A stretch of DNA of 64,000 bases from Bacteroidales bacterium (GCA_024402135.1 JAKSJN010000005.1:62001-126000), one strand, 5' to 3'. Shown: positions 33,355 through 46,664, counted from the first letter of the stretch. A program made the numbers and translations. Notes: generated by a model from the sequence alone, not told the origin.

Positions 33355-33355
<1 letters not shown>
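31970..33355 (-). CDS. GH43 family glycosidase
   Basis: 461 residues. Signal peptide about 1-19, five-bladed beta-propeller with the base Asp31 in FAPDPAPYVHDGK, pKa-modulating Asp in GSFIDPTVFVDDDG, and the acid Glu probably in YEEGPWVMKRNG. The C-terminal 130 residues look like a CBM6-type module (YNRVEGETMAQSYGV... ending FDLDWWQFSK). GH43 enzymes act on arabinosyl or xylosyl linkages. The start overlaps the GH2 stop by one base. Confidence 0.92.
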
Positions 33356-36444
<3,089 letters not shown>

Positions 36445-39285
36445 TTATTCAGCGAGTTCGAATCCGAAATACTGGCCCTTGCGGGTCTGAGGAACGCCGG
36501 TGACCATCCATGCAGGAGCCGGTGCGCCCTTGAGGTAATGGTCGAAGAACTGCTGCAGACGTCTGCTGAGATCCATGCAGTTTCTGCGCTCGACAAGGTT
36601 GTGTGCCTCGTCGTTGTACTGGAGCAGCCATGCAGGATTGCCGAAGCGTCGGAGTGACATGAAGAACTCGATGCCCTGATACCATGGAACGGCGCCGTCA
36701 GCGTCGTTGTGCATGATGAGTACCGGTGTCTTGACCTTGTCTGCATGGAATACAGGGGAGTTCTCGATATAGAGGTCCAGACCTCCATCGGCCCAGAGAG
36801 AGGTTCCGATTCGGCTCTGGCCGTGTTCATACTGCATTGCGCGGACCATTCCGGATTCCCAGCGGATACCGCCGTAAGCACTGGTCATGTTGCCTACCGG
36901 GGCTCCTGCTCCGGCTGCCGCGAACATGTCGGTACGGGTTACAAGATATGCGGTCTGGTATCCTCCCCAGCTCTGTCCCTGGATGGCCATTCGGCTCTTG
37001 TCGATGAACTTGAACTGTTCGCACATGGCCTCGGCTCCTGAACAGATACAGTTGTAAGCACTCTCGCCGGGATGACCGTCGACGTATACAATGTCTGGGA
37101 TGAACACGATGTATCCATTGCTTGCGTAGGTAGGGAAGTTGACGGTAGAACGGCTAGGTGATGGAGTTCTGTACGCGTTGAGCTCATTGCTGTATTTCTC
37201 GTAGAAGTATACCATCATAGGGTAGCTTCCGTTTACATCAAGGTCCTCTGGTGTGTAGAGAAGTCCCTCCAGCTCAGTTCCGTCATATGCGTTCCATTTT
37301 ACAAGCTGGACATTCATCCAGTTGAAATCCTTCTGCTGAGGATTGATGGCTGAATGACGCTCGCTGCTCTTCCAGAGGTCTGTGGTTGTATAGATGTCAG
37401 GTGAGTCCTTGACATTTGATTTCTTGAACACTATGGTCTCCGAGTTGCTGGCCCTGCGTGGAGATGCGTATGTGTTCGCATCTGCGAAGCAGGTCTTGAG
37501 TCCTGGCTTTGCAAGGCTGATGCTGGCGTATCCGTTATCCTTGGTGTTTCTGTCGAATACGCTGAGCATGACGTCACGCTTTGAGTTCACGAGGTTGTTG
37601 GCGCCAAGACTGGTCATTGCGCGTGATGCAAGGTTCTCCTCGATATTGACATATTTGAACTGGATGTTGCGTCTTGCACCTTCCTTGGCGGTAAGACATA
37701 CAGCCTTGCTGCCGTCGGCACTGATTTTCCAGATGTCGAACTTGTCTGCAATGAGGAAACTGTCTTCTCCTTCAATCCAATGTGGGCTGTCGCTTGCCGG
37801 TTTGTCGTCCGGATGGTCGTCTTCATCGTCATAGAAGATACCGTCCAGCTTCGATGTAAGGTCGCGGATGCTTCCGTCTGCCAGTCTCATGCTCTTCCAT
37901 GAAAGGTCCTTGTACTCGAACCAAACTATGTAGTTGCCGCTAGGGGAGAGCCTTGGAGTGCTTGATGAAAGCTTCTCAAAGAGCAGCTTGCGGCTTCCAT
38001 CGCGGAGGTTTACGGTATAGACATCATTCCATGGGTTGCTGTCCCAGGTCGAGCTGATCATATATGGTGCTCTGTCTGTTACCAGGGCGATGTCGCTGTC
38101 GCCCAAACGTGCGAACTGCGCATTCTCGAACTGGTTGCCGATGATGCGCACGATGGTGTTCGGATTGCTGTCAAGGTTGATGACGCTCCTGAAAGTCTGA
38201 TTCCTGAGCTGCGCGAGACGTGCCTTCTGCATAGGAGGAGTCATGTAGATATCGTAGTTCCAGATATCCAGGCTGGCGGTTTCAAAATCGATTATTGTGG
38301 TATCTTTCTCAGGCGCACACTCGCCTATGCCAAGAAGGATGCGGTTTCCGCTCTTGGTGAATGAAGGAGAAGCATTCTCATTCACACACAGACCGTCTGA
38401 TGACCAGGTCTGCGGGATGAGCTCGCTGATACGGAAATCCTTGACAGCCTTGCGGCCCTTGCCCTTGATGACTTCCTCGTAGAGGTTGACGGAACAGTGC
38501 TTTCCTCCGGTCTTGGCGCTGTCGATGGATGCTAGCCAGACGAGCTTGCTGCCATCTTCGGCAAACGCAGGCATCGAGTAGAACTCCTTGCCGCCATCAA
38601 GCCTGCGGCTGGTCATGCTTGCAAGATCGTAGAGATGCAGGGCATTTTCGGTGGTCGAGTCTTTCTTGTCCTTCTCGAAACGGATTGCCATCTGCCTGCC
38701 AGCATGATCGAAATCGAATGCGGCGACATGTCTGAGGGTGTCACGACGGCCATTGGTCATGTTCATGATGACGGTGATGTCCTCTTTCTTCTCCTTGGTC
38801 TTCGCCACGGTGTCTGCCGGGATTGTCAGTTTCGACTTGTATACTGCAACAGAGCCGTTTCCACTGACGGTAAACTTCTGGGCATCATTGATTCTGAGCA
38901 GCTCGAAAGTCTTCAGGTCAACATACGCGGCGGTATCCTTCGGCATGTCATCACCTTTCTTCTTCTTGATCTTTGCCTGGCGGGTCGCCTGGAAAGGTGC
39001 CTTTATGCTGAAGAATGCCCAGCGTCCGTCGCTGGTTATCGTAGCGTTGGTTCCACGCTCGATCCTGAGTTCCCTTCCATCGGCCCTGTTCCTTATCACA
39101 AGTTCTCCGTCACCTTCCTGCGGGTTGACGGTGAACGCGACGATATTGCCGTCCGGGCTGAGGACCGGAGTTCCTGTACTCTGCCATGCGTCGTAGTCCT
39201 CGATGGCAATTGTCTTCTTTGTGCTGTTCTGGGCTGCTGCGGTCAATGCAAGCAGCATGGAAGCTATTGTGAAAAGCTTTCTCAT
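36445..39285 (-). CDS. S9 family prolyl-oligopeptidase-like peptidase
   Basis: 946 residues. Signal peptide about 1-18, beta-propeller (about 25-640), and alpha/beta-hydrolase domain with nucleophile in AIQGQSWGGYQTAY, Asp in NDADGAVPWYQG and His in NDEAHNLVER. Larger than DPP-IV, as is usual for Bacteroidota S9 dipeptidyl/acylaminoacyl enzymes. Probably periplasmic. Three bases before the GH2 gene. Confidence 0.94.
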   Translation of the reverse strand: MRKLFTIASMLLALTAAAQNSTKKTIAIEDYDAWQSTGTPVLSPDGNIVAFTVNPQEGDGELVIRNRADGRELRIERGTNATITSDGRWAFFSIKAPFQATRQAKIKKKKGDDMPKDTAAYVDLKTFELLRINDAQKFTVSGNGSVAVYKSKLTIPADTVAKTKEKKEDITVIMNMTNGRRDTLRHVAAFDFDHAGRQMAIRFEKDKKDSTTENALHLYDLASMTSRRLDGGKEFYSMPAFAEDGSKLVWLASIDSAKTGGKHCSVNLYEEVIKGKGRKAVKDFRISELIPQTWSSDGLCVNENASPSFTKSGNRILLGIGECAPEKDTTIIDFETASLDIWNYDIYMTPPMQKARLAQLRNQTFRSVINLDSNPNTIVRIIGNQFENAQFARLGDSDIALVTDRAPYMISSTWDSNPWNDVYTVNLRDGSRKLLFEKLSSSTPRLSPSGNYIVWFEYKDLSWKSMRLADGSIRDLTSKLDGIFYDDEDDHPDDKPASDSPHWIEGEDSFLIADKFDIWKISADGSKAVCLTAKEGARRNIQFKYVNIEENLASRAMTSLGANNLVNSKRDVMLSVFDRNTKDNGYASISLAKPGLKTCFADANTYASPRRASNSETIVFKKSNVKDSPDIYTTTDLWKSSERHSAINPQQKDFNWMNVQLVKWNAYDGTELEGLLYTPEDLDVNGSYPMMVYFYEKYSNELNAYRTPSPSRSTVNFPTYASNGYIVFIPDIVYVDGHPGESAYNCICSGAEAMCEQFKFIDKSRMAIQGQSWGGYQTAYLVTRTDMFAAAGAGAPVGNMTSAYGGIRWESGMVRAMQYEHGQSRIGTSLWADGGLDLYIENSPVFHADKVKTPVLIMHNDADGAVPWYQGIEFFMSLRRFGNPAWLLQYNDEAHNLVERRNCMDLSRRLQQFFDHYLKGAPAPAWMVTGVPQTRKGQYFGFELAE

Positions 39286-39296
39286 CTATGCTTTCA

Positions 39297-41372
39297 TTAA
39301 AGGTGGTCGGTGAAATAGTCTGCAATTTTCTGGTTGAGATGGACTCTCCAGTCGCCTGCGACATTGTGCTTGGTGCGTGGATACGGGAAGTAATCCAGCT
39401 GGATATTCTCCTCAATGCACTTCTGCACGAAGCTGAGGCTGTGCTCCCATACCACGGTGTCGTCAATCGCGCCCTGGCATATGAGCAGCTTGCCTTTGAG
39501 ATTCTTTGCCTTGTTGATAAGGCTGACCTTGGCAAATCCTTCAGGGTTGGTCGCTTCAGTGTCCATGTAACGTTCGCCGTACATGATCTCGTACCACTTC
39601 CAGTCGATGACAGGACCACCGGCAACACCGACCTTGAAGACGTCTGGATAGGTGGTCATAAGTGAGATTGTCATGAATCCACCATAGCTCCATCCGTGTA
39701 CGCCCATGCGGTCCTTGTCGACATATGGCAGACTGCGGAGCATGTTGATGCCGACCATCTGGTCCTGCATTTCGGCAACTCCGAGCTGGCGGTTGATTGC
39801 CTTCTCGTATGCAGTTCCATGGTATGGTGTGCCGCGATTGTCCTGGACGTATACGATGTAGCCCTTCTGGGCCATGAGCATCTCGAGCATGCGGATCTGG
39901 CCGAGCCAGCTGTCATTTACAAGCTGGGTATGAGGACCTCCGTAGACATATACCATGACGGGATATTTCTTTCCCGGGTCGAAGCCGAAAGGAAGTATCA
40001 TGCGATAGTGGTTGTCATAGAGTCCGTCTGCGCTCTTTAAGCTGCCGAAGATGACCTCGCCGTGGCGGTATTCGGAAAGTGGGTCGGCAGCCTGGAAGAG
40101 TACCCTGGTAAGCGAACCGTCCGATACCTGGCGTATCTCAGTGGCAGATGGATTGTTGAAGCTGCTGTAGCTGTCGATTATGTACTTGTAGTCGGGACTG
40201 AAGCTTACTCTGTGGACTCCGCGTGCACCGGTAAGGCGTACGGGCTTTCCGAATCTTGCCTGTGCGACATTCTTCTTCATTCCCTGGCGGATCTCGACAC
40301 GGCATACATGCCTCTCGGCTGGAGACACCTCCGAACTCCTGTAGAATACTGATGATCCGTTATTGTCGAGATACTCGATGTCGGCGTTCACATTGACGAT
40401 GCGGCGAACTGTGCCTAGGGTGTCGCAGAGATACAGGCTCTTGTAACCGTCTCTGTTGTCGCTGCTGTAGATGAACTGGTAGGTTCCCTTGAGGAAGTGC
40501 AGCTGAGAATATGGTTCTACCCAGGCGTCATTGTCTTCGGTAAGAAGGGTGCGCACGAAAACTCCGTTGTCGGCGCGGTACATGTTGAGGCGCATATGGT
40601 GCTGGGTACGGTCAAGTACCTGGATGAACACGTATTTCTCGTCAGGAGACCAACTGATGTTGGTAAGGAAACGTTCCTCGGTGAAATCATCGGCCTTGAC
40701 CCATACGGTCTTTCCGGAAGAGAGATCATATATTCCCAGGGTGATGAGCTCTGAATCCATTCCGTTCATAGGATAAGGGATGTTCACAAGCTCACCGGTG
40801 CGTGTGTCGATGTCAAGAAGAGGGAAGTCGGTGACCTTCGCCTCGTCCTTGCGGTAAAAGGCTATCTTGCGTCCCATAGGCGACCAGTAGATTCCTTCGC
40901 CTATGCCGAATTCGTTGCGAGAGACACTCTGGCCATAGGTGATGCGCTCACCTTCGCTTTCGGCAATCAGATGGCTCTTGTCAAATGAATCGATATAGTA
41001 AAGGCTCTTGCCGACTGTATATGCGGCCATTGACCTGTCGGGAGATGAGGTTACGTCCGCTGCATTTTCGGGGAGTCCTGTGTGTCTTGGTCTTGCACTT
41101 GCCTGGGCATCCCGTGCAACAGGCAGCTCATTTCCTTTCACGTCGAAACGGTACATCTTGTTGCCGATGTATCCGGTGATGAATCCTTCGCTGTCCCAGC
41201 CGAGAGAAGCCTGGGTCGGGTAGATGCTCCTGTCAAGAGTGATTGACTCTGTGGTGAACTCCTTTGTGCCGCTGGCGTTTGCAGGATGTCTGTCGATGAT
41301 TCCCTGGAGCACCTGTGCTCCAGCTGTCCCGCATGCAAGCAGGATCAATGCTGCCGATATTGTCTTTTTCAT
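39297..41372 (-). CDS. Dipeptidyl-peptidase IV-like S9B peptidase
   Basis: 691 residues. Signal peptide about 1-20; N-terminal DPP-IV propeller; catalytic domain with GVHGWSYGGFMT, Asp in GAIDDTVVWEHSL and His in YPRTKHNV. Cleaves Xaa-Pro (or similar) dipeptides in the periplasm. Follows the SGNH esterase by four bases and precedes a second S9 enzyme. Confidence 0.94.
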   Translation of the reverse strand: MKKTISAALILLACGTAGAQVLQGIIDRHPANASGTKEFTTESITLDRSIYPTQASLGWDSEGFITGYIGNKMYRFDVKGNELPVARDAQASARPRHTGLPENAADVTSSPDRSMAAYTVGKSLYYIDSFDKSHLIAESEGERITYGQSVSRNEFGIGEGIYWSPMGRKIAFYRKDEAKVTDFPLLDIDTRTGELVNIPYPMNGMDSELITLGIYDLSSGKTVWVKADDFTEERFLTNISWSPDEKYVFIQVLDRTQHHMRLNMYRADNGVFVRTLLTEDNDAWVEPYSQLHFLKGTYQFIYSSDNRDGYKSLYLCDTLGTVRRIVNVNADIEYLDNNGSSVFYRSSEVSPAERHVCRVEIRQGMKKNVAQARFGKPVRLTGARGVHRVSFSPDYKYIIDSYSSFNNPSATEIRQVSDGSLTRVLFQAADPLSEYRHGEVIFGSLKSADGLYDNHYRMILPFGFDPGKKYPVMVYVYGGPHTQLVNDSWLGQIRMLEMLMAQKGYIVYVQDNRGTPYHGTAYEKAINRQLGVAEMQDQMVGINMLRSLPYVDKDRMGVHGWSYGGFMTISLMTTYPDVFKVGVAGGPVIDWKWYEIMYGERYMDTEATNPEGFAKVSLINKAKNLKGKLLICQGAIDDTVVWEHSLSFVQKCIEENIQLDYFPYPRTKHNVAGDWRVHLNQKIADYFTDHL

Positions 41373-41376
41373 GATT

Positions 41377-42504
41377 TTAAAGTTCCTTAAGGTCCCAGCC
41401 TGTCATTGTCGCGATGTATGGTGCTATTGCGTGTGCCAGCTTGTTGTGTGCAATCTGGTTAGGATGGTAGCTTGCTCCGAGCTCGTCGTTGTTCTCATGA
41501 TGGACGGCATCGAAGAATCCGAGATACTCGACATTCTTCATTCCGCAGTCCTCTGCCACGCGGCGGACATAGTCGAACATGAGGTTGCGCTTTGATGCTA
41601 CACAGAGGATAGGGTGGTTCTCGCCATAGTTTGCCTTGACTTCCTCGAGAAGTCTGATGTATGCTTTCTCGAAATTAGGGAAGTGAGGCATGAGTGAGGT
41701 TGAGAAATCGTTGGTGCCGAGATAGATGACTGTCATGGCTGGCTTGAATCCGTTGGCGGATGCGTCCCATGCCGGCTCCTTGATCTCGTCGAATACCTGG
41801 AGGTAGCGCTCCGGCATGGCATAGCCTGGGAACTTTGAGTTATAGTTGCGGACGATGCCCATTCCGGAGTGAGCCACGGTGACATAGTCGGCCTGGAAGC
41901 AGCGGGCTACAAATGATGCGTAGGTCTTGCCGCTGTTCTCAGTCTCGGGAGTGAATGGATCGGTAGAGATGCTGTTCTCTGATCCGTATCCACATGTGTA
42001 AGAGTCTCCGATGAACTCTATCATACGCTCGTTGAGGCCTGGTGCCTGTAGCATTCTTCCTGTGGTGTAGAATGTGTGGAAGGTAGCTTTGCCCTGCTCG
42101 CCTTCGGTGCGCTTCTGGATGATGGCGGTATGGCTGACAGGCCCCTTCTTCCCGTACTTCTCCTTGAACCATGCAGGGTCAGCAATGGTGATGAAGTCGT
42201 TCTCGCCTTCGGTCGCAATGACTATGTCAGCTTCGGTCACAGGCATCTTGTCGATCCAGACGTTCCAGTAGTTCTTTTTGGTGTCAGATACTTCAATTGC
42301 AAGGTAGTTGCCTTCGAATGCGATCTTTGCATAGGTGGCACTCCAGTCGCATGATACATCGTTACCCTCGACGAGGGTCCTTCCGACCCAGGTGATACGG
42401 CTGTCTGACGCTGCAGTAGATGTCAGCCCGTCACTTGCCGAGAGTCTGGTGCTGCCGGCTGCGAGAAGGATCGCACAGGCGATGATTGTGAAGATTCTTT
42501 TCAT
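41377..42504 (-). CDS. SGNH/GDSL esterase (CE2-like)
   Basis: 375 residues. Signal peptide about 1-23, an N-terminal jelly-roll-like domain (about 30-130), then the SGNH hydrolase with block I FIGDSYTCGYGSENS (Ser), block III YLGTNDFST and block V SYHPNQIAHNKL (His). The N-terminal beta domain plus SGNH is the layout of CE2 acetylxylan esterases. Likely deacetylates oligosaccharides. First gene of the degradative operon. Confidence 0.9.
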   Translation of the reverse strand: MKRIFTIIACAILLAAGSTRLSASDGLTSTAASDSRITWVGRTLVEGNDVSCDWSATYAKIAFEGNYLAIEVSDTKKNYWNVWIDKMPVTEADIVIATEGENDFITIADPAWFKEKYGKKGPVSHTAIIQKRTEGEQGKATFHTFYTTGRMLQAPGLNERMIEFIGDSYTCGYGSENSISTDPFTPETENSGKTYASFVARCFQADYVTVAHSGMGIVRNYNSKFPGYAMPERYLQVFDEIKEPAWDASANGFKPAMTVIYLGTNDFSTSLMPHFPNFEKAYIRLLEEVKANYGENHPILCVASKRNLMFDYVRRVAEDCGMKNVEYLGFFDAVHHENNDELGASYHPNQIAHNKLAHAIAPYIATMTGWDLKEL

Positions 42505-42542
42505 ATTCTTGTCGTTTTATTATTTGCTGTTACCTAAACTTA

Positions 42543-42550
42543 CAAATTTA
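42543..42550 (-). promoter_or_regulatory. -7 promoter box of the esterase/peptidase/glycosidase operon
   Basis: Minus-strand TAAATTTG, exact TAnnTTTG match, with ATTG 20 bases upstream as a partial -33; 39 bases before the ATG at 42504. Confidence 0.6.
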
Positions 42551-42607
42551 GCCAAATTATGGTAATCAGGCAATCGTGCGCGCGTTGCCATATCGCTGGA
42601 TTTTTGA

Positions 42608-42615
42608 TAATTTTG
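42608..42615 (+). promoter_or_regulatory. -7 promoter box for rlmN
   Basis: TAATTTTG (TAnnTTTG) 20 bases before the rlmN ATG, with TTG at 42585-42587 as a -33 about 20 bases upstream. Divergent from the box at 42543-42550. Confidence 0.6.
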
Positions 42616-42634
42616 CAAGATATACGCTTGAATT

Positions 42635-43711
42635 ATGAAAATAAAGCTTTTGGGTAAGACCCCTGCCGAACTGAAGGCTGTCGTGACATCTCTCGGGCTG
42701 CCAGCTTTCACCGCAAAGCAGATAGCTGACTGGATGTATTCCAAGAGAGTGCACAGCATCGATGAGATGACGAACATCTCGAAGGCAGGACGCGAGAAAC
42801 TTTCTGAAAAATATGAAGTTGGTGCCGTTGCACCAGCCGGTATGGCATTGTCCTCGGACGGTACCAAAAAGTATCTTTTCCCAGTCAGCTGTGTCCGCAA
42901 GTCCGGTCTGAATGCATACGAGAATGCACAGCCGGAAGATTTCGAAGACGCAGCGATCGAGGCCGTGATGATTCCGGATGCGGACCGCAAGACTCTCTGT
43001 GTCTCATCGCAGTCTGGATGCCGTATGGGCTGCAAGTTCTGCATGACAGGAAGACAGGGTTTTCATGGCCACCTCTCTGCTGCGGACATTCTCGCACAGT
43101 TCATATCGATCGATGAATCCCAGGAACTCACTAACGCGGTGTTCATGGGCATGGGAGAACCTCTTGACAACTGGGAGAATGTCTCACGTGCCATAGAGGT
43201 CCTTACCGCAGACTGGGGTTTCGGCTGGAGCCCTAAACGCATCACGCTATCTTCTATCGGTGTCCTTCCAAATCTGCGCAAGTATCTGGAAGAGAGCCGT
43301 TGCCATCTTGCCATCAGTCTCCATGACCCATTCCCGGACGAGCGCGCATCGATGATGCCCGTCCAGAAAGCGTATCCGCTGGATGAGGTGATTGCCATGA
43401 TACGTCAATACGACTTTACCGGTCAGCGCCGTGTCAGTTTCGAGTATACAATGTTCGCCGGTTTCAATGATACCAAGCGTCATGAGGACGGTCTCATCCG
43501 TCTTCTCCGTGGCATGGAATGCCGTGTCAACCTGATCCGATTCCACCAGATTCCGGACTTCCCGTACAAGACTTCATCGGATTCCATCATGGAGTCTTTC
43601 CGCGACAGGCTGAGCGCTCACGGAATAACATGTACAATACGCTCGTCAAGGGGCGAAGACATACTTGCCGCATGCGGAATGCTTGCCGGCCAACACAAAG
43701 AGAATCAGTAG
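42635..43711 (+). CDS. rlmN: 23S rRNA (adenine2503-C2)-methyltransferase RlmN
   Basis: 358 residues, full length. Radical-SAM motif CRMGCKFC with Cys129, Cys133 and Cys136, followed by MTGRQGF, GMGEPLDNW and a conserved Cys near the C-terminus (IRSSRGEDILAACGML). Methylates A2503 of 23S rRNA and certain tRNAs. First of a plus-strand run; the patatin gene starts two bases after the stop. Confidence 0.97.
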   Translation: MKIKLLGKTPAELKAVVTSLGLPAFTAKQIADWMYSKRVHSIDEMTNISKAGREKLSEKYEVGAVAPAGMALSSDGTKKYLFPVSCVRKSGLNAYENAQPEDFEDAAIEAVMIPDADRKTLCVSSQSGCRMGCKFCMTGRQGFHGHLSAADILAQFISIDESQELTNAVFMGMGEPLDNWENVSRAIEVLTADWGFGWSPKRITLSSIGVLPNLRKYLEESRCHLAISLHDPFPDERASMMPVQKAYPLDEVIAMIRQYDFTGQRRVSFEYTMFAGFNDTKRHEDGLIRLLRGMECRVNLIRFHQIPDFPYKTSSDSIMESFRDRLSAHGITCTIRSSRGEDILAACGMLAGQHKENQ

Positions 43712-43712
43712 T

Positions 43713-46133
43713 ATGAAAAAGTTGATCACAATTCTTTTTGCGGCGCTTCTTCTATCTGCCGCAGATCATGCAGGCGCACAGGTCGTAAAGCAAGGTCAGA
43801 CAGTAGGTCTGTCGTCGGTAACTCCTGATGTTGACCATGCTGCAATGCTTGACATGCGCACCAGGATGGATGTCATAAGACAGACGGAAAACCGCAGGAC
43901 CGTTGCACTCGTCCTGGGTGGAGGTGGTGCCAAGGGTGGAGCGCATATCGGAGTCATGAAGTACCTGGAAGAACAGGGCATTCCTATCGACATGGTGCTT
44001 GGAACAAGTATCGGAGGTCTCATGGGCGGTCTTTGCGCCATGGGTTACAGTCCGACCTGGATGGATTCGCTTATGCGCTCGCTGGACTGGGGTGTCATCA
44101 TGAGTGACAAGATTCCGGTCACGTCGCTCTCATATAATGAGAGACTGTACAAGGAAAAGTACATCTTCAGCGTTCCTTTCTACTACAAGAGGGATGATTC
44201 CGACGAGAAGGAAGGTATATACCTCGGTGCGGATTCGGAGGAGGGCGCCTCCACCATCAAGGAAAACCTGATAGGCAGTCTTCCTTCGGCATACATTACC
44301 GGACATAATGTGAGCAACCTGATCAACAAGGTCACCGTGGGCTATCATGAAGACATGAGCTTCCTGGATTTCCCGATTCCATTCGTGTGTGTCGCAACCG
44401 ACATGCTTTCTTACCGCGCCAAGATATGGCACAGCGGAGATATTACCACTGCATTGCGTTCGACGATGTCCATACCAGGAGTCTTCGCACCTGTCAAGAC
44501 TGACGGTATGGTGCTGGTAGACGGAGGTATGCGCAACAATTTCCCTGCAGACATCGCGCGTGAGGCAGGTGCGGATATCGTAATCGGAGTGGACCTTTCG
44601 GACAGGGCCCTTGGCTATGATGAAGTCAACAACCTCGGAGACCTGCTCAATATGACCATTGCCATGCTTGGACGTGACGCTTACGAGGCCAATGTCGGCA
44701 TCCCTGACGTGTTCATCAAACCAGACCTGACCGGCTACAGCATGATGAGTTTCGACAAGCAGAGTGTCGCCGATATCATCGACCGTGGATACCAGGCGGC
44801 TGTAAACAATGCAGATGCCCTTCGCAGGGTCAAGAGAATGGTCGGACCTGCCACCAAGAAGCTGCGCAATACCCCGGCGATTGACATAGGCGGCACGGCT
44901 GTCGCTGTGGACAGAATCTGTTTCGAAGGCCTTTCAGTGAAGGATGAGAAATACATTCTCAGGAACATGCCTTTCGATGTCGGCCCGGCGATCAGCTATG
45001 AGGACATTGAGAGTGCGGTCGCTATGATATATGCTACAGGAGCATTCCGTTCGGTGACTTATGAACTCCGTGGTATGGATGAACCGTTTGAACTGGTCAT
45101 CAAGTGTGAGAAGGGTCCGGTTAACCGTCTGGGAGGTGGAGTCCGTTTTGATTCGGAAACCACTGTGTCGGCCCTTTTCAATCTCGGATTCAATACAAAC
45201 TCTGTAAGCGGCTCGGCTTTCGACGTGACCACCAAGGTCGGATCGAACCCATATGCCGACCTGCATTACAGACTCAACAGCACCAATGGAGCGACTGTCA
45301 ATGCTGATGCGCTGTTCGAGTATACCGATGCCAGAATGTTCAATTATGGCAGCAGTACACCGGACTTTGACGTTGATTTCTGGAGATTCAGGCAGAGATT
45401 GTATTTCTCCAATGTCCACTGGTCGCGCTTTGATGTAAAGTTCGGAGCACAGAATGAGTTCATGAAGATCATGTCCTTGATAGGTGAGAAACCTGCCATG
45501 GGAGCATATTCGGCGGATCTGCCTTCTGCATTTGTGGATGCCCGCTACGACACTACTCACAACTCCTATTTCCCTGAGTCGGGTCATGAGTTTGGCTTCA
45601 AGGCAAGCTGGTCATTCACTGATCTTTATGAGAAGGGACTCCAGGTCGGCATCGTTCAGATGGACTGGAAGAAAGTACAGAGGGTGGGCAGCAGAGTCAG
45701 CCTCATTCCCCGCTTCAATGCAAGAGGTCTGCTTGTCCACAAGGATGGCAGCTGGTCCGCAAGTGTGCCGGCTTTCTATACCAACCTGATCGGAGGAAGC
45801 ATGGCTGGACGATATCTTGATCATCAGGTCCCTTTCGTCGGAATCAATTATGCCACTCCTGTCGGAAGATATGCTGCGGTCCTTCGTGATGATCTCAGGC
45901 TGAAGGTCGGCAAGGCACATTATATATCTGTAATAGCCAACTGCGTGCTTGCTGCCGAGGGGTTCCGTTTCGGCGGGGATGAGAGTTCTTTCTTCAAAGA
46001 GGGCGCTTTTCACTATGGTGCCGGTCTCGAGTATGCATATGACTCTATCATAGGACCGCTCAAACTGGATGTCCATTGGTCGGATATCAATAAGAAGGTT
46101 GGCGCCTACTTCAGTGTAGGCTTTGATTTCTAA
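43713..46133 (+). CDS. Patatin-like phospholipase with POTRA and beta-barrel (PlpD-like)
   Basis: 806 residues. Signal peptide about 1-22; patatin domain with GGGGAKGGAHIG (69-80), nucleophile Ser99 in GTSIGG, and catalytic Asp in VDGGMRNNFP. A POTRA-like domain follows (about 410-490, RICFEGLSVKDEKYIL), then a C-terminal outer-membrane beta-barrel ending in an aromatic residue (SVGFDF). This matches type Vd autotransporters such as PlpD, in which the phospholipase passes through its own barrel. Membrane-remodelling or effector role is known for the family; here it is inferred. Confidence 0.92.
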   Translation: MKKLITILFAALLLSAADHAGAQVVKQGQTVGLSSVTPDVDHAAMLDMRTRMDVIRQTENRRTVALVLGGGGAKGGAHIGVMKYLEEQGIPIDMVLGTSIGGLMGGLCAMGYSPTWMDSLMRSLDWGVIMSDKIPVTSLSYNERLYKEKYIFSVPFYYKRDDSDEKEGIYLGADSEEGASTIKENLIGSLPSAYITGHNVSNLINKVTVGYHEDMSFLDFPIPFVCVATDMLSYRAKIWHSGDITTALRSTMSIPGVFAPVKTDGMVLVDGGMRNNFPADIAREAGADIVIGVDLSDRALGYDEVNNLGDLLNMTIAMLGRDAYEANVGIPDVFIKPDLTGYSMMSFDKQSVADIIDRGYQAAVNNADALRRVKRMVGPATKKLRNTPAIDIGGTAVAVDRICFEGLSVKDEKYILRNMPFDVGPAISYEDIESAVAMIYATGAFRSVTYELRGMDEPFELVIKCEKGPVNRLGGGVRFDSETTVSALFNLGFNTNSVSGSAFDVTTKVGSNPYADLHYRLNSTNGATVNADALFEYTDARMFNYGSSTPDFDVDFWRFRQRLYFSNVHWSRFDVKFGAQNEFMKIMSLIGEKPAMGAYSADLPSAFVDARYDTTHNSYFPESGHEFGFKASWSFTDLYEKGLQVGIVQMDWKKVQRVGSRVSLIPRFNARGLLVHKDGSWSASVPAFYTNLIGGSMAGRYLDHQVPFVGINYATPVGRYAAVLRDDLRLKVGKAHYISVIANCVLAAEGFRFGGDESSFFKEGAFHYGAGLEYAYDSIIGPLKLDVHWSDINKKVGAYFSVGFDF

Positions 46134-46136
46134 GCC

Positions 46137-46616
46137 ATGGAGGAAGGCCGCAGCGAAGCATACAGGAACGCCTTGTCGGCGTTGCAGACTCTCTGTTCCC
46201 GCAGGGAGTGCTGCTCCTATGACATACGCAAGAAAGCCTTGAAACTCATGGAAGGGGATTCCGATTCCGCAGAATCCCTGGTTGAGGATCTCAAGAGAGA
46301 TTCTTTTCTTGATGACTCTCGGTACGCATCGGCTTATGCCCGCGAAAAGTCTGCCATCAGCGGTTGGGGCCCAGCCAAGATCGCAACTTTCTTACGTGCC
46401 AGATTCATTGACCGCAGCATCATCAGTGCGGCATTGGAAGAACTGGACGGAGATGTCGCTGACTCGAAGATGGTGAAGGTCATGGAAGCAAAGTGGAAAC
46501 TGCTTGAAGGTGATCCGTATTCCAAGTTCAAGCTTATCCGCTACGCTCTGTCTCGTGGCTATGATTATGACAAGGTCGCCCCTGTGGCGGAGCGACTTTC
46601 AAAAAAGCACGATTAA
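46137..46616 (+). CDS. recX: Regulatory protein RecX
   Basis: 159 residues. Three-helix repeats typical of RecX: RRECCSYDIRKKALK, LKRDSFLDDSRYASAYAREK and KFKLIRYALSRGYDYDKV. Inhibits or modulates RecA filaments. Starts three bases after the patatin stop, apparently co-transcribed. Confidence 0.9.
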   Translation: MEEGRSEAYRNALSALQTLCSRRECCSYDIRKKALKLMEGDSDSAESLVEDLKRDSFLDDSRYASAYAREKSAISGWGPAKIATFLRARFIDRSIISAALEELDGDVADSKMVKVMEAKWKLLEGDPYSKFKLIRYALSRGYDYDKVAPVAERLSKKHD

Positions 46617-46651
46617 GAAGTCGTAAGAAAGCATCTTCGGAGCTATTTGAC

Positions 46652-46659
46652 TATATTTG
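46652..46659 (+). promoter_or_regulatory. -7 box for the RNase HI gene
   Basis: TATATTTG (TAnnTTTG) six bases before the ATG at 46665. It supports that start over the in-frame one at 46647; a -33 element is not clear. Confidence 0.5.
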
Positions 46660-46664
46660 CAGTC

